DNA of 14,128 nucleotides, from NCBI RefSeq assembly GCF_910585425.1, contig NZ_CAJUCP010000092.1, forward strand, positions 1-14,128. Direction: 5' to 3'. Position 1 is the first letter of the stretch. The number at the start of each line of letters is the position of its first letter. Source of the DNA: an uncultured Acetatifactor sp. Its GTDB lineage: Bacteria > Bacillota > Clostridia > Lachnospirales > Lachnospiraceae. The position numbers and the translations under genes were made by a program. Shown here in pieces: positions 7,609 through 14,128 of this stretch. Below the pieces are notes generated by a model that worked only from the letters and a program-made list of their open reading frames with translations, was not told the origin of the DNA and ran no database searches.

Positions 7609-9636
7609 ATGAAATTTCTGGTAAACCGCAAACTGGCAACCCGTATCGGCATCATCACCACTGTCATCACTCTGGCGGGGATGCTGCTTCTATGGCACAC
7701 GGTATCCGACAGGGTCTCGGAGATCGTCAAGAGCGACATCACCAACCAGATGACGGATGCGGTGGAATCCAGGGCTGCCATCATCAATGATTACGTAGCG
7801 TCCGCAGAGGAGTATATGACAGCTTTCGCCCTTGGAAGGGAGGTACATGACCTGCTCATGGATCCGGAGGATCCGGAGCTGCTGGCAGGCGTCCAGAAAT
7901 ATACGGAAGACTTTGCGGCTGTCAAGGGCATCTTCGAGGGGCTCTACATCGCCACGCCCGAGACATATGTCCTGACCCACACTTCGCAGCAGGCCATCGG
8001 CATCACCACCCGGTCAGGGGAATCCCTGGAACTGTTCCAGAATACCATCCTGGCCCAGGAGCAGCTGACCAATTCGGGCATCATGAAATCACCCGGCACG
8101 GGCAGCATGATACTTTCCATGTACTATCCGATTTTTGAGGAGGGGGACTGCATCGGCTATGTGGGGGCAGGGGTCTATGCGGACCGGCTGATGGACGTAT
8201 TGCTTGGACTGGACATCCAGGGGCTGCCGGGCAGCGAGTATGTGTTCCTGAATGTGGAGACAGGCGTCTATCTTTACCATGAGAACGAAGAGCTGCTGAA
8301 CACGGAGACTGCGGACAGCGGCTATCTGGAGATCATCGACAGGATTAAGGCGGACGGCGGCACCCAGGCCGGCACCTATGCCTATGAGGACGAAAACGGC
8401 GTGGAGCAGATGGTGGTATACAAATATCTGAAGGACCGCGGATGGGTCTTCATGGTGCGGGACAACGCGGCGGAGGTGTACGGGGCTTTGGATGAGGTGC
8501 ACTTCGCGGTGGGCACGGTATGCGCGGCTGTGGCAGTGGTCATCATCCTGGTGACGCTCCTCATATTATATCGCCAGGGCAAGGAGCTCATGGCTGTGGA
8601 GAGGGCCATCAGGCGCCTGGGCAGCCTAAGCCTTACCGCCGATCAGGAGCTGGAGCGGTTTTACGGCAGAAAGGATGAAATCGGCATGATCGCGCAGACG
8701 ATACATGATGTCTGCGGCTATCTGCGCAAGACGGTGGAGGATATGGGGCGGATCCTGGGAGAGATGGCCGATGGAAACATTGCCGTGGACGTGGTCAGGA
8801 ACGAGACGTTCTACATCGGCGATTTCAGGGTCCTGGCGGAGAGCCTGAAGACCATCCGCACCAATCTGACCAAACTGGTGCGGGATATCTCCCATATTTC
8901 AAACCAGGTGGATACCGGGGCGGAGCAGCTTTCAGCGGGCGTACACACGCTTTCGGAGGGGGCAGTGGAGCAATCGGCATCCGTGGAGGGGCTGGCGGCC
9001 AATGTGACGCAGATCACGGCCAAGATAAAGGACAGTACCGTATGCTGCCATGACGCAAGCGAGCTGGTGGACAAAGCCAACGGCTACGCAGCGGAGGCCG
9101 ACGCGAAGATGGCGCAGCTGAAGGTGGCCACAGAGAATATCCAGCGCTCCTCGGCCAAGATAGGCAGCATCATCGAGACCATTGAGGACATCGCGTTCCA
9201 GACCAATATCCTGGCGCTGAACGCGGCGGTGGAAGCGGCCCATGCCGGTGAGGCGGGCAGAGGCTTCGCCGTGGTGGCGGAGGAGGTGCGCAGCCTTGCC
9301 GCGGAGTCCGGGGAGGCTGTCCAGAGCACCAGCGTCCTGATCGGAGGTTCCGTCCAGGACGTGAATACGGGGACGGCTGCCGCAGGGGACGTCATATCCG
9401 CGGTGCAGATCATCAATGAGTGCATCCAGTCCATCAAGACGCTCATGGACGACCTGGCCCGGGCAAGCGTGCGGCAGTCGGAAATGATCGTATCCGTGGA
9501 AGAGGGGATCCAGGAAATCGAGAGGGTGGTACAGACGAACTCCGCCGTGGCGGAGGAAAGCGCCGCGGTTTCCAGGGAGCTGTCAGACCAGGCTAAGACC
9601 CTGAACAGCCTGATCGGCCAGTTCCGGGTGCAGTGA
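7609..9636 (+). CDS. Methyl-accepting chemotaxis protein with Cache-type sensor
   Basis: This is a 675-residue transmembrane chemoreceptor that would signal to CheA/CheW. A first membrane segment (about residues 13-30) follows a short basic N-terminus. Residues about 35-295 are extracellular and resemble a double Cache ligand-binding domain (DGGTQAGTYAYEDENG, and GWVFMVRDN near the end). The second membrane segment is about 301-322. HAMP-like helices with a KDEIGMIAQTI motif follow. The cytoplasmic coiled coil has the highly conserved hairpin tip at about 526-563 (EDIAFQTNILALNAAVEAAH, then AGEAGRGFAVVAEEVR). No CheR-binding pentapeptide is visible at the C-terminus. The ATG at 7609 fits the promoter at 7540-7568; GGGGG about 10 nt upstream is only a modest ribosome binding site. 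The open frame extends to 7369, but that part overlaps the hydrolase gene and the terminator and is not credible. The ligand is unknown. Confidence 0.93.
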   Translation: MKFLVNRKLATRIGIITTVITLAGMLLLWHTVSDRVSEIVKSDITNQMTDAVESRAAIINDYVASAEEYMTAFALGREVHDLLMDPEDPELLAGVQKYTEDFAAVKGIFEGLYIATPETYVLTHTSQQAIGITTRSGESLELFQNTILAQEQLTNSGIMKSPGTGSMILSMYYPIFEEGDCIGYVGAGVYADRLMDVLLGLDIQGLPGSEYVFLNVETGVYLYHENEELLNTETADSGYLEIIDRIKADGGTQAGTYAYEDENGVEQMVVYKYLKDRGWVFMVRDNAAEVYGALDEVHFAVGTVCAAVAVVIILVTLLILYRQGKELMAVERAIRRLGSLSLTADQELERFYGRKDEIGMIAQTIHDVCGYLRKTVEDMGRILGEMADGNIAVDVVRNETFYIGDFRVLAESLKTIRTNLTKLVRDISHISNQVDTGAEQLSAGVHTLSEGAVEQSASVEGLAANVTQITAKIKDSTVCCHDASELVDKANGYAAEADAKMAQLKVATENIQRSSAKIGSIIETIEDIAFQTNILALNAAVEAAHAGEAGRGFAVVAEEVRSLAAESGEAVQSTSVLIGGSVQDVNTGTAAAGDVISAVQIINECIQSIKTLMDDLARASVRQSEMIVSVEEGIQEIERVVQTNSAVAEESAAVSRELSDQAKTLNSLIGQFRVQ

Positions 9637-9727
9637 GCCGCGGATCGGGCAAAATCCACATGCCAGGCGGAGGGAAGGTCCGGCTGAGGAATATATATGC
9701 AGCGATTAAAGCTTGCCCCAAAGCCGG

Positions 9728-9782
9728 ATAAACGGCATGGCTTGCTGTGCTATGTGACGGGCAGGAATTCAATGCCGTTTAT
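9728..9782. repeat. Perfect 11-bp inverted repeat
   Basis: ATAAACGGCAT (9728-9738) and ATGCCGTTTAT (9772-9782) are exact reverse complements separated by 33 nt. It may help end the chemoreceptor transcript or serve as a binding site. There is no T-run after it, and the loop is long for a terminator. Confidence 0.5.
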
Positions 9783-9809
9783 ATAGGATCGAGGAAAGGA
9801 GAGAGATGG

Positions 9810-9890
9810 ATGAAGCAGAAGACCACAGGGGCCTTATTTGCGAACGGGCCCAAGCTCTTCATTGCCCATGCAGAAATCGCGGGCATATAG
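9810..9890 (+). CDS. Possible 26-residue small protein or leader peptide
   Basis: An ATG at 9810 opens a 26-codon frame ending in TAG at 9888-9890. AAAGGAG (9795-9801) lies 8 nt upstream, one of the better ribosome binding sites in this part of the window. The peptide starts MKQKTTGALF, has no cysteine and ends AEIAGI. An alternative ATG four bases earlier (9806) opens a different 34-codon frame, to 9910, with four cysteines (positions 12, 20, 22 and 31), but the ribosome site is then only 4 nt away. The stop codon lies where two competing hairpins meet, which is the arrangement of a leader peptide. I recognise no family, and chance is quite possible. Confidence 0.22.
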   Translation: MKQKTTGALFANGPKLFIAHAEIAGI

Positions 9891-9934
9891 GAATCTGCAT
9901 GGGCCAATAGCACTATATGCTCTGCTGTTTCTGC
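9864..9934 (+). promoter_or_regulatory. Two mutually exclusive RNA hairpins (candidate switch)
   Basis: Hairpin A pairs GCCCATGCAGA (9864-9874) exactly with TCTGCATGGGC (9894-9904); ATTG/CAAT can extend it past one bulged C. Hairpin B pairs 9870-9890 with 9913-9934: perfect ends GCAGAAA/TTTCTGC and GCATATAG/CTATATGC, with an inner part containing wobbles, one mismatch and one bulge. The two share bases 9870-9874, and the right arm of A would lie in the loop of B, so only one can form fully. This lies 64-134 nt before the CD3324-family start. No T-run follows either hairpin, so control by attenuation is not shown. Confidence 0.4.
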
Positions 9935-9997
9935 ACTTTATTCATGATACCTGACAATGCTTGAATAAGGAGCGGGAAACGGAGGAAAAGCATTCCG

Positions 9998-10255
9998 ATG
10001 AAATATGTAAATGCAGCAGAGATATTGCCGGAGAGGTTGCTGAGAGAGCTCCAGACCTATATCGACGGGGACGTGCTCTATGTCCCCAAGTATTCGTCCA
10101 AAAAGAAATGGGGGACCGTCAGCGGCTCCCGCAGCTTTTACGGAGAGCGCAACAGGGAGATCCAGAGGCTGTACAGGGAGGGATGCTCCATGGAAGCGCT
10201 GTCGGAAGAATATGGTCTGGCGCACAGTACCATTCGGAAAATCATATATGGATGA
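9998..10255 (+). CDS. CD3324-family protein, small HTH putative regulator
   Basis: This is an 85-residue soluble protein of the Clostridia family known as CD3324 family (related to Mor-type activators), recognised by the N-terminal pattern MKYVNAAEILPERLLRELQ followed by a YIDGDVLYVPK segment. Basic residues and SRSFYGERNREI follow. The C-terminal part (REIQRLYREGCSMEALSEEY, then GLAHSTIRKIIYG) has the look of a helix-turn-helix that could bind DNA. Length is normal for the family. GGAGG (9981-9985) stands about 12 nt before the ATG, longer than ideal, but the family N-terminus begins exactly here. It is a monocistronic unit ended by its own terminator. Its target and signal are unknown; the upstream structured region and the exporter pair downstream are possible partners by position only. 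Confidence 0.85.
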   Translation: MKYVNAAEILPERLLRELQTYIDGDVLYVPKYSSKKKWGTVSGSRSFYGERNREIQRLYREGCSMEALSEEYGLAHSTIRKIIYG

Positions 10256-10259
10256 CAAG

Positions 10260-10297
10260 AAGGGCGCTTGCCGGGAAGGGCAGGCGTCCTTTTTTTG
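10260..10297 (+). terminator. Intrinsic terminator after CD3324-family gene
   Basis: AAGGGCGCTTGCC (10260-10272) pairs with GGCAGGCGTCCTT (10279-10291) over 13 bp with two G-U wobbles and a 6-nt loop. The stem runs into seven T residues (10290-10296). It begins 4 nt after the stop codon. Confidence 0.9.
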
Positions 10298-10327
10298 CCC
10301 AAGTTCTCTTATAATTATTTTGGATAC

Positions 10328-10356
10328 TTGCAGGGCGCTTCTGTTTTTCCTAAAAT
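10328..10356 (+). promoter_or_regulatory. Candidate promoter of the ABC exporter operon
   Basis: TTGCAG (10328-10333) and TAAAAT (10351-10356) are 17 bp apart. The -10 is good and the -35 keeps only the TTG. A perfect TATAAT also occurs at 10310-10315, but its -35 would fall in the terminator T-run. Transcription from about 10363 supports translation starting at 10411 and not at the ATG at 10357. Confidence 0.45.
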
Positions 10357-10410
10357 ATGCTTACGGGATTTCAGAGGACAAAGTGGACGGATTGGGAGAC
10401 GGGGAAGACG

Positions 10411-12195
10411 ATGGGGATTTTGGCGTCCGTGAGGACTATGGGCAGGACAGCGCTTGCCATTGATAAGAAGAGCCTGCTGACAGGCATCTCCTACCACCTG
10501 ATAAAGCAGCTTATGAATGTATTTTATGGCGTGTATTTCATCAGGATGATACTGGCAGGGCTGGAGACCGGGCGCGGCTTCGGGCATATCCTGGCGGTGC
10601 TCGGGGCGATGTTTGGGATCAATGCCCTGTTTGGGCGGCTGGACCAGTATTATAAAAATGTCTTCCTGCCTGTCTTCCGGCTGAAGGCGGACTGTTATAT
10701 GAATGAAAAAATCATGGAAAAGGCCAATGCCATTCCCTACGACAGGGCCTGTTCCGCTTCAGAGCTGAACCGGTACGACAGGGTCCTGGAAAATTCCTCC
10801 AAGATGATGATACAACTGTATCAGGCTTTTTGCGAGGCCTGCGGCCTGGCGGAGGCGTTTGTCATGATTCTGCTCTATCTTGTCCCCACAGACGTGTTCG
10901 CTGTGGCTATGTCCGCTTTTCCGCTGCTGTACTCCTATATCCTGGGGGAGAAGAGCGCGGAGCTTCGCTATGAGCTGGATAAAAAGCTGTCTAACGCCGT
11001 CCGGAAGAAGGAATATGCCAGGCGGGTACACTATCTGCGGGAGTACGCGGCAGAGATGAGGACTTCCGGCATAGGGCGCGTTGTGCGGGGGATCTACAGG
11101 GAGGGCCTGGGGCAGACGGTGGCCGCGTACCGCAGGGAGGGGAAGCGGATCGCAGGGTTCGGGTTCCTGGAGCTGCTGCTTGGGGACGCGCTGTCCATGG
11201 CGCTGCCCCTTGGGTATGCGGCAGTCCGTATGCTCTGCGGGGCGAAGTATCTGCTTGGAGATTTCATCGGGATTACCCAGGCCATAACCATTTTCAGCTC
11301 GGATGTGGAGTGGATGCTGGATACGGCCCTGGAGATGAAGACGGCGTCCCTTTATATAAACGAGTATACGGAGTATCTGGCACAGGAGGCCCACAGAACG
11401 GAAGGGAACGGGGGAGCCGGGCAAAAGCCTGACGCGGCCGGGCCGTTCCGCATCACCTTTGACCATGTGAAATACCGATATCCCGGAAGCCGGGTGGACG
11501 CGCTTGACGATGTGACGGTAGAGATCAGGAGTGGCGAGAGAATCGCCATTGTAGGGAAAAACGGGGCGGGGAAAAGCACCTTTGTGTCCCTTCTGGTGAA
11601 CCTGATTTCCGCCAGCGAAGGAAGGATCGCGCTGAACGGCAGGGATATGGATACCTGGGAAAGGGAAGCGCTGAAGTCCTTTTTCGGAGTGGTGTGCCAG
11701 GATTACCGGATTTATCCTGTCTCTGTCCGGGACAATGTATCCATGGGCGGCGGGGCCGGGGACGGGGATATCAGGGAGGCCATTGAAAAGGTAGGGCTAG
11801 GGGCCAGGATTCCGGATATAGATGCCGTCATCGGGAAGGAAATCCATGGGGGAGGCCTTGTGCTGTCAGGCGGGGAGCGGCAGAGGCTGGCCCTGGCCCG
11901 GGTCATCGCGAATCCGTTCCCGGTGGTGGTGCTGGACGAGCCCACCAGCGCCCTGGACGCGCTGACGGAGCGGAACATGAACCGGCTGATACTGGATGCC
12001 CTGAGGGACACCGGCCGTACCCTGCTGTTCATCTCCCACAAGCTTTCCACCACGAAGCTGGTCGATCGGATACTGGTCTTTGACGGCGGCAGGCTGGTGG
12101 AAGAGGGGGACCATGCCGCGCTGATGGAAAAGAAAGGGATCTACGCAAAAATGTATCTGGAACAGACCAACCTGTACAAGGGGCAGAGCGTATGA
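10411..12195 (+). CDS. ABC exporter half-transporter 1 (membrane domain plus ATPase)
   Basis: This 594-residue protein joins an N-terminal membrane domain (about residues 20-310, several hydrophobic segments) to a C-terminal ATPase. The ATPase is complete: Walker A GKNGAGKS (382-389), Q-loop in VVCQDYRIYPVSVRDN, signature LSGGE (485-489), Walker B VVVLDEP with catalytic E510, D-loop SALD and switch H543. It is an exporter-type half-transporter, like those that move peptides, lipids or drugs. The start at 10411 is preferred because GGGGAAG lies just upstream and the candidate promoter leaves no room for the ATG at 10357; that earlier start would add 18 residues. It overlaps the next gene by 4 bp, so the two are translationally coupled and probably form a heterodimer. 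The substrate is unknown. No peptidase C39 domain is present. Confidence 0.9.
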   Translation: MGILASVRTMGRTALAIDKKSLLTGISYHLIKQLMNVFYGVYFIRMILAGLETGRGFGHILAVLGAMFGINALFGRLDQYYKNVFLPVFRLKADCYMNEKIMEKANAIPYDRACSASELNRYDRVLENSSKMMIQLYQAFCEACGLAEAFVMILLYLVPTDVFAVAMSAFPLLYSYILGEKSAELRYELDKKLSNAVRKKEYARRVHYLREYAAEMRTSGIGRVVRGIYREGLGQTVAAYRREGKRIAGFGFLELLLGDALSMALPLGYAAVRMLCGAKYLLGDFIGITQAITIFSSDVEWMLDTALEMKTASLYINEYTEYLAQEAHRTEGNGGAGQKPDAAGPFRITFDHVKYRYPGSRVDALDDVTVEIRSGERIAIVGKNGAGKSTFVSLLVNLISASEGRIALNGRDMDTWEREALKSFFGVVCQDYRIYPVSVRDNVSMGGGAGDGDIREAIEKVGLGARIPDIDAVIGKEIHGGGLVLSGGERQRLALARVIANPFPVVVLDEPTSALDALTERNMNRLILDALRDTGRTLLFISHKLSTTKLVDRILVFDGGRLVEEGDHAALMEKKGIYAKMYLEQTNLYKGQSV

Positions 12196-14003
12196 AGAAA
12201 GACGGTTTATCGATAGGGACGATCATTAAAAACAATTTTTACATGGCAGCCGCCGTGTTCCGGGCGGATGCCGCGTACCTGGGCCTTTCATTGCTGGTCC
12301 GGGCGCTGTCCGCGATTGCCGAATCGTTTCTGTATGTGTATCTGTTGGGGACAGTGATATATTTTGTGGAAAACGGGAAGGGGGCTGGGACGATCCTCCT
12401 GTTTCTGCTGTCTGGCATGGCGCTCCTGGGGGCGGTGTTCGCGCTGCAATCTTATTACAAGCATGTCTTTGAACCTATCCACAGAGAACGGATCGTCAGC
12501 GGGCTGCAGCAGGAGCTTTTTGATAAACTCCAGGCTGCGGACATGGCGAATTATGATTCGGAGGAACTGTACACGGCGGTGGCCCTGGCAAACGGGGAAA
12601 TCGCGGTGCGCCCTCTGGAGGCCACGGACAATCTGTTCCGGGGGTTTGAGGGGCTGGTTGCCGCCGGCGCCATCATGGCCGGAACCGTTCCCACCAATGG
12701 ATTCGTGCCGGGGATCTGCATAATCTCCTTTGCTGCGGGCATTTTCCTCACAAATGTCCAGTCTGAAAAAGAGGTCGGATACGACGAGGAGATGAAAAAG
12801 AAGGACAAGAAACTGTCCATGCTGCGCCGTCTCCTGTATCTGCCGGAGTACGGGAAGGACAATCGGCTGAGCCATGTGCATAAGGTGTTCCTGAGGGACT
12901 ACAGGGCCACGGTGGAAGAAAAGGAAGGGATTGGGCTGGACAGCGGGAGGAAGATTGGGAACCTGGCTTTTCTGCGGAGAATGTTCTGCAGCGCATTCTG
13001 CATTGATTTCCTGATTCCCCTGTATCTGAGCATGGCGGCCCTGCTGTGGGGAAAGCTGCCCATTTCGGCGTTCGTGGTGGCGGTCAACGCCGGGGACCAG
13101 ATACAGAGGAAGCTGGAGGGATTCCTGGAGGTGGCGTCGGCCTTTCTGAAAAACGGCAGGCTAGCTGAGAGAATACGCAATATCGATAAAATTCCCTGCG
13201 GCATCGAAACGTCTGCCGGGGGCTGCCCCGTCCCGGAAATGCAGACCTTGTCCATGCATCAGGTCTTCTTTGCCTATCCGGACGGCACGCCGGGGCTGCA
13301 GGGGATCGACCTTGCCATCCGGAAGGGGAGCAAGGTGGCGATCGTGGGGAGGAACGGCTCCGGCAAGAGCACTTTGATAAAGCTGCTGCTGCGCTTTTAC
13401 GATGCCTCCTCCGGCAGCATCCGGCAGAACGGGAGGGACATCAGGGAGTATGCCGTCTCCTCCTACAGGGCGCAGTTCGGCGCTGTCTTTCAGGACTTCA
13501 ATATCTACGCCGCCTCTGTCAGGGACAATGTCTGCATGGGGGAGGAGGCGGAGGAGGGCAGGCTGGTGCGGGCCCTGGGGAGGGCAGGGTGGTACGGGTC
13601 CGACAGGGAGGGCGGCGAGGATTGTGAGGAAGGGCATGGCTGCGGCGCGGATCTGGAGGTGCAGCTTACAAGGGAGCTCGCCGAGGAGGGAGTCCTGTTC
13701 TCCGGCGGGCAGATGCAGCGGCTGGCTCTGGCCAGGGCATTTTATAAAGACAGCGATATCGTCATCATGGACGAGCCCACCGCTGCCATGGATGTGTTCT
13801 TTGAACGGGAATTTTACAGAACCGTGTTCCGGCAGCTGAAGGATAAGACGGTGATTTTCGTGTCCCACAGGCTGTCCTCCGTCACCGCATGCGATACGAT
13901 CGTCTACATGGAGCGGGGCAGGATCCTGGAGCAGGGAACCCATGATTACCTGATGGGCCTGCAGGGGGGATATTACCGCCTGTTCCGGGCGCAGTTTGAA
14001 TAG
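12192..14003 (+). CDS. ABC exporter half-transporter 2 (membrane domain plus ATPase)
   Basis: This is the 603-residue partner of the preceding gene, starting within its stop codon (ATGA overlap). The membrane domain spans about residues 15-320. The ATPase has Walker A GRNGSGKS (386-393), Q-loop in VFQDFNIYAASVRDN, signature FSGGQ (503-507; phenylalanine in place of the usual leucine), Walker B IVIMDEP with catalytic E528, and switch H559. Both half-transporters keep the catalytic glutamate, so neither ATP site looks degenerate by this residue. Between Q-loop and signature there is a Gly/Glu/Asp-rich stretch with two cysteines (about 469-487) where related proteins have a short basic link. A 13-bp tandem repeat spans the stop codon. 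It is likely one subunit of a heterodimeric exporter with unknown substrate. Confidence 0.9.
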   Translation: MKKDGLSIGTIIKNNFYMAAAVFRADAAYLGLSLLVRALSAIAESFLYVYLLGTVIYFVENGKGAGTILLFLLSGMALLGAVFALQSYYKHVFEPIHRERIVSGLQQELFDKLQAADMANYDSEELYTAVALANGEIAVRPLEATDNLFRGFEGLVAAGAIMAGTVPTNGFVPGICIISFAAGIFLTNVQSEKEVGYDEEMKKKDKKLSMLRRLLYLPEYGKDNRLSHVHKVFLRDYRATVEEKEGIGLDSGRKIGNLAFLRRMFCSAFCIDFLIPLYLSMAALLWGKLPISAFVVAVNAGDQIQRKLEGFLEVASAFLKNGRLAERIRNIDKIPCGIETSAGGCPVPEMQTLSMHQVFFAYPDGTPGLQGIDLAIRKGSKVAIVGRNGSGKSTLIKLLLRFYDASSGSIRQNGRDIREYAVSSYRAQFGAVFQDFNIYAASVRDNVCMGEEAEEGRLVRALGRAGWYGSDREGGEDCEEGHGCGADLEVQLTRELAEEGVLFSGGQMQRLALARAFYKDSDIVIMDEPTAAMDVFFEREFYRTVFRQLKDKTVIFVSHRLSSVTACDTIVYMERGRILEQGTHDYLMGLQGGYYRLFRAQFE

Positions 14004-14024
14004 GGGATTTCAATAGGGGATTTC
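13999..14024. repeat. Perfect 13-bp tandem duplication across stop codon
   Basis: AATAGGGGATTTC occurs twice in direct succession (13999-14011 and 14012-14024). The first copy contains the TAG stop of the second exporter gene. It looks like a recent slippage or small duplication event. It does not change the protein. Confidence 0.9.
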
Positions 14025-14038
14025 ATAAAAATTTCGAC

Positions 14039-14067
14039 TTGTCACGGAGTGGGCATTGTGCTATACT
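14039..14067 (+). promoter_or_regulatory. Sigma-A promoter for a gene beyond the right edge
   Basis: TTGTCA (14039-14044) and TATACT (14062-14067) stand exactly 17 bp apart and each differ from consensus by one base. This is the best promoter match in the window. Transcription would begin near 14074 and run out of the window. Confidence 0.82.
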
Positions 14068-14128
14068 GAATCTATCAGACGGGGCGGCAGCCCCGGAGAG
14101 ATTCGGCAAGCAGGACATTCGGGCCGCG
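14068..14128 (+). promoter_or_regulatory. Start of a structured 5' leader, cut by window edge
   Basis: GGGGC (14081-14085) and GCCCC (14090-14094) form a perfect hairpin with a GGCA loop, enclosed by GAATCT (14068-14073) pairing with AGATTC (14099-14104). It lies at the expected start of the transcript from the promoter at 14039-14067. The outer arm lies at or just before the likely start site, so it may not be fully transcribed. It could open a riboswitch or other leader, but too little is visible to assign a class. Confidence 0.35.

Larger units (their letters stand above)
9637..9997. other. 361-bp structured intergenic region without a convincing gene
   Basis: This stretch separates the chemoreceptor from the CD3324-family gene. 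I see no U-tract terminator for the chemoreceptor. It holds a perfect 11-bp inverted repeat (9728-9782), several short frames with ribosome-binding-like sequences (9697-9786, 9806-9910, 9810-9890), and two competing hairpins (9864-9904 and 9870-9934). It has no resemblance I recognise to a tRNA, a known riboswitch or an insertion element. It may be an untranslated regulatory leader for the downstream gene, a small RNA locus, or decayed sequence. Confidence 0.5.

Noticed and set aside
5292..7787. 831-codon open frame on the minus strand
   Set aside because: It runs antisense through the hydrolase, a strong terminator and the chemoreceptor promoter. No domain is recognisable and GC-rich codons explain the lack of stops.
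9697..9786. 29-codon frame with a GAGGAA-like ribosome site
   Set aside because: The spacing is acceptable, but the peptide (starting MQRLKLAPKP) has no recognisable features and its 3' half is constrained by the inverted repeat at 9728-9782. Noted, but not supported as a gene.
9637..10410. Possible RiPP precursor peptide for the ABC exporter
   Set aside because: The small frames here lie before a terminated gene, not in the exporter operon. There is no leader with a double-glycine cleavage site, no modification enzyme, and no peptidase domain in either transporter.
1..14128. CRISPR array, tRNA, rRNA, transposase or phage genes
   Set aside because: No regularly spaced repeats, cloverleaf sequences, rRNA-like stretches or transposase/integrase motifs were seen on either strand.

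Overview
The window reads as chromosome from a GC-rich member of the Clostridia, most likely Lachnospiraceae. The basis is strong AGGAGG-type ribosome binding sites, an AraC regulator next to paired LplB/YtcP-type permeases and a large lipoprotein binding protein, a CD3324-family small protein, Firmicutes-type sigma-A promoters and intrinsic terminators with U-tracts. All credible genes lie on the plus strand. The long minus-strand frames are antisense shadows of GC-rich genes. Nothing looks like a phage, an IS element or a CRISPR array. The genus cannot be fixed from the sequence alone.

Positions 1-7470 form a glycan-uptake locus. An AraC/cupin regulator (193-1200) is followed by two sugar ABC permeases (1301-2227 and 2240-3160) and a solute-binding lipoprotein (3221-5089). 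No ATPase gene is present, so the importer probably borrows a shared MsmK-type ATPase. An intrinsic terminator (5146-5196) and a long imperfect inverted repeat (5207-5261) separate the importer from a 692-residue cytoplasmic protein (5316-7394). I read that protein as a GH99/GH71-like glycoside hydrolase flanked by beta-type accessory domains. A second strong terminator follows it (7425-7469). The inferred logic is that the regulator senses a sugar, the importer brings in an oligosaccharide, and the cytoplasmic enzyme acts on it. The substrate is unknown; GH99 enzymes act on alpha-mannosides, which is only a hint.

Positions 7540-9636 hold a free-standing methyl-accepting chemotaxis protein with a near-consensus sigma-A promoter. 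It has an extracellular Cache-type sensor, two membrane segments and a canonical signalling hairpin.

Positions 9637-9997 lack a convincing gene but are rich in structure. They hold a perfect 11-bp inverted repeat, two overlapping short frames behind a strong Shine-Dalgarno sequence, and two mutually exclusive hairpins. This stretch leads into the CD3324-family gene (9998-10255) and its terminator.

Positions 10328-14003 hold two translationally coupled ABC exporter half-transporters (10411-12195 and 12192-14003, ATGA overlap), likely forming a heterodimer. The window ends with a near-consensus promoter and a structured leader for a gene beyond the edge (14039-14128).

The most interesting places are the alternative-structure region at 9810-9934, the GH99-like enzyme that lacks the expected second acidic residue of its NEWxEG motif, and the inverted repeat in front of that enzyme.
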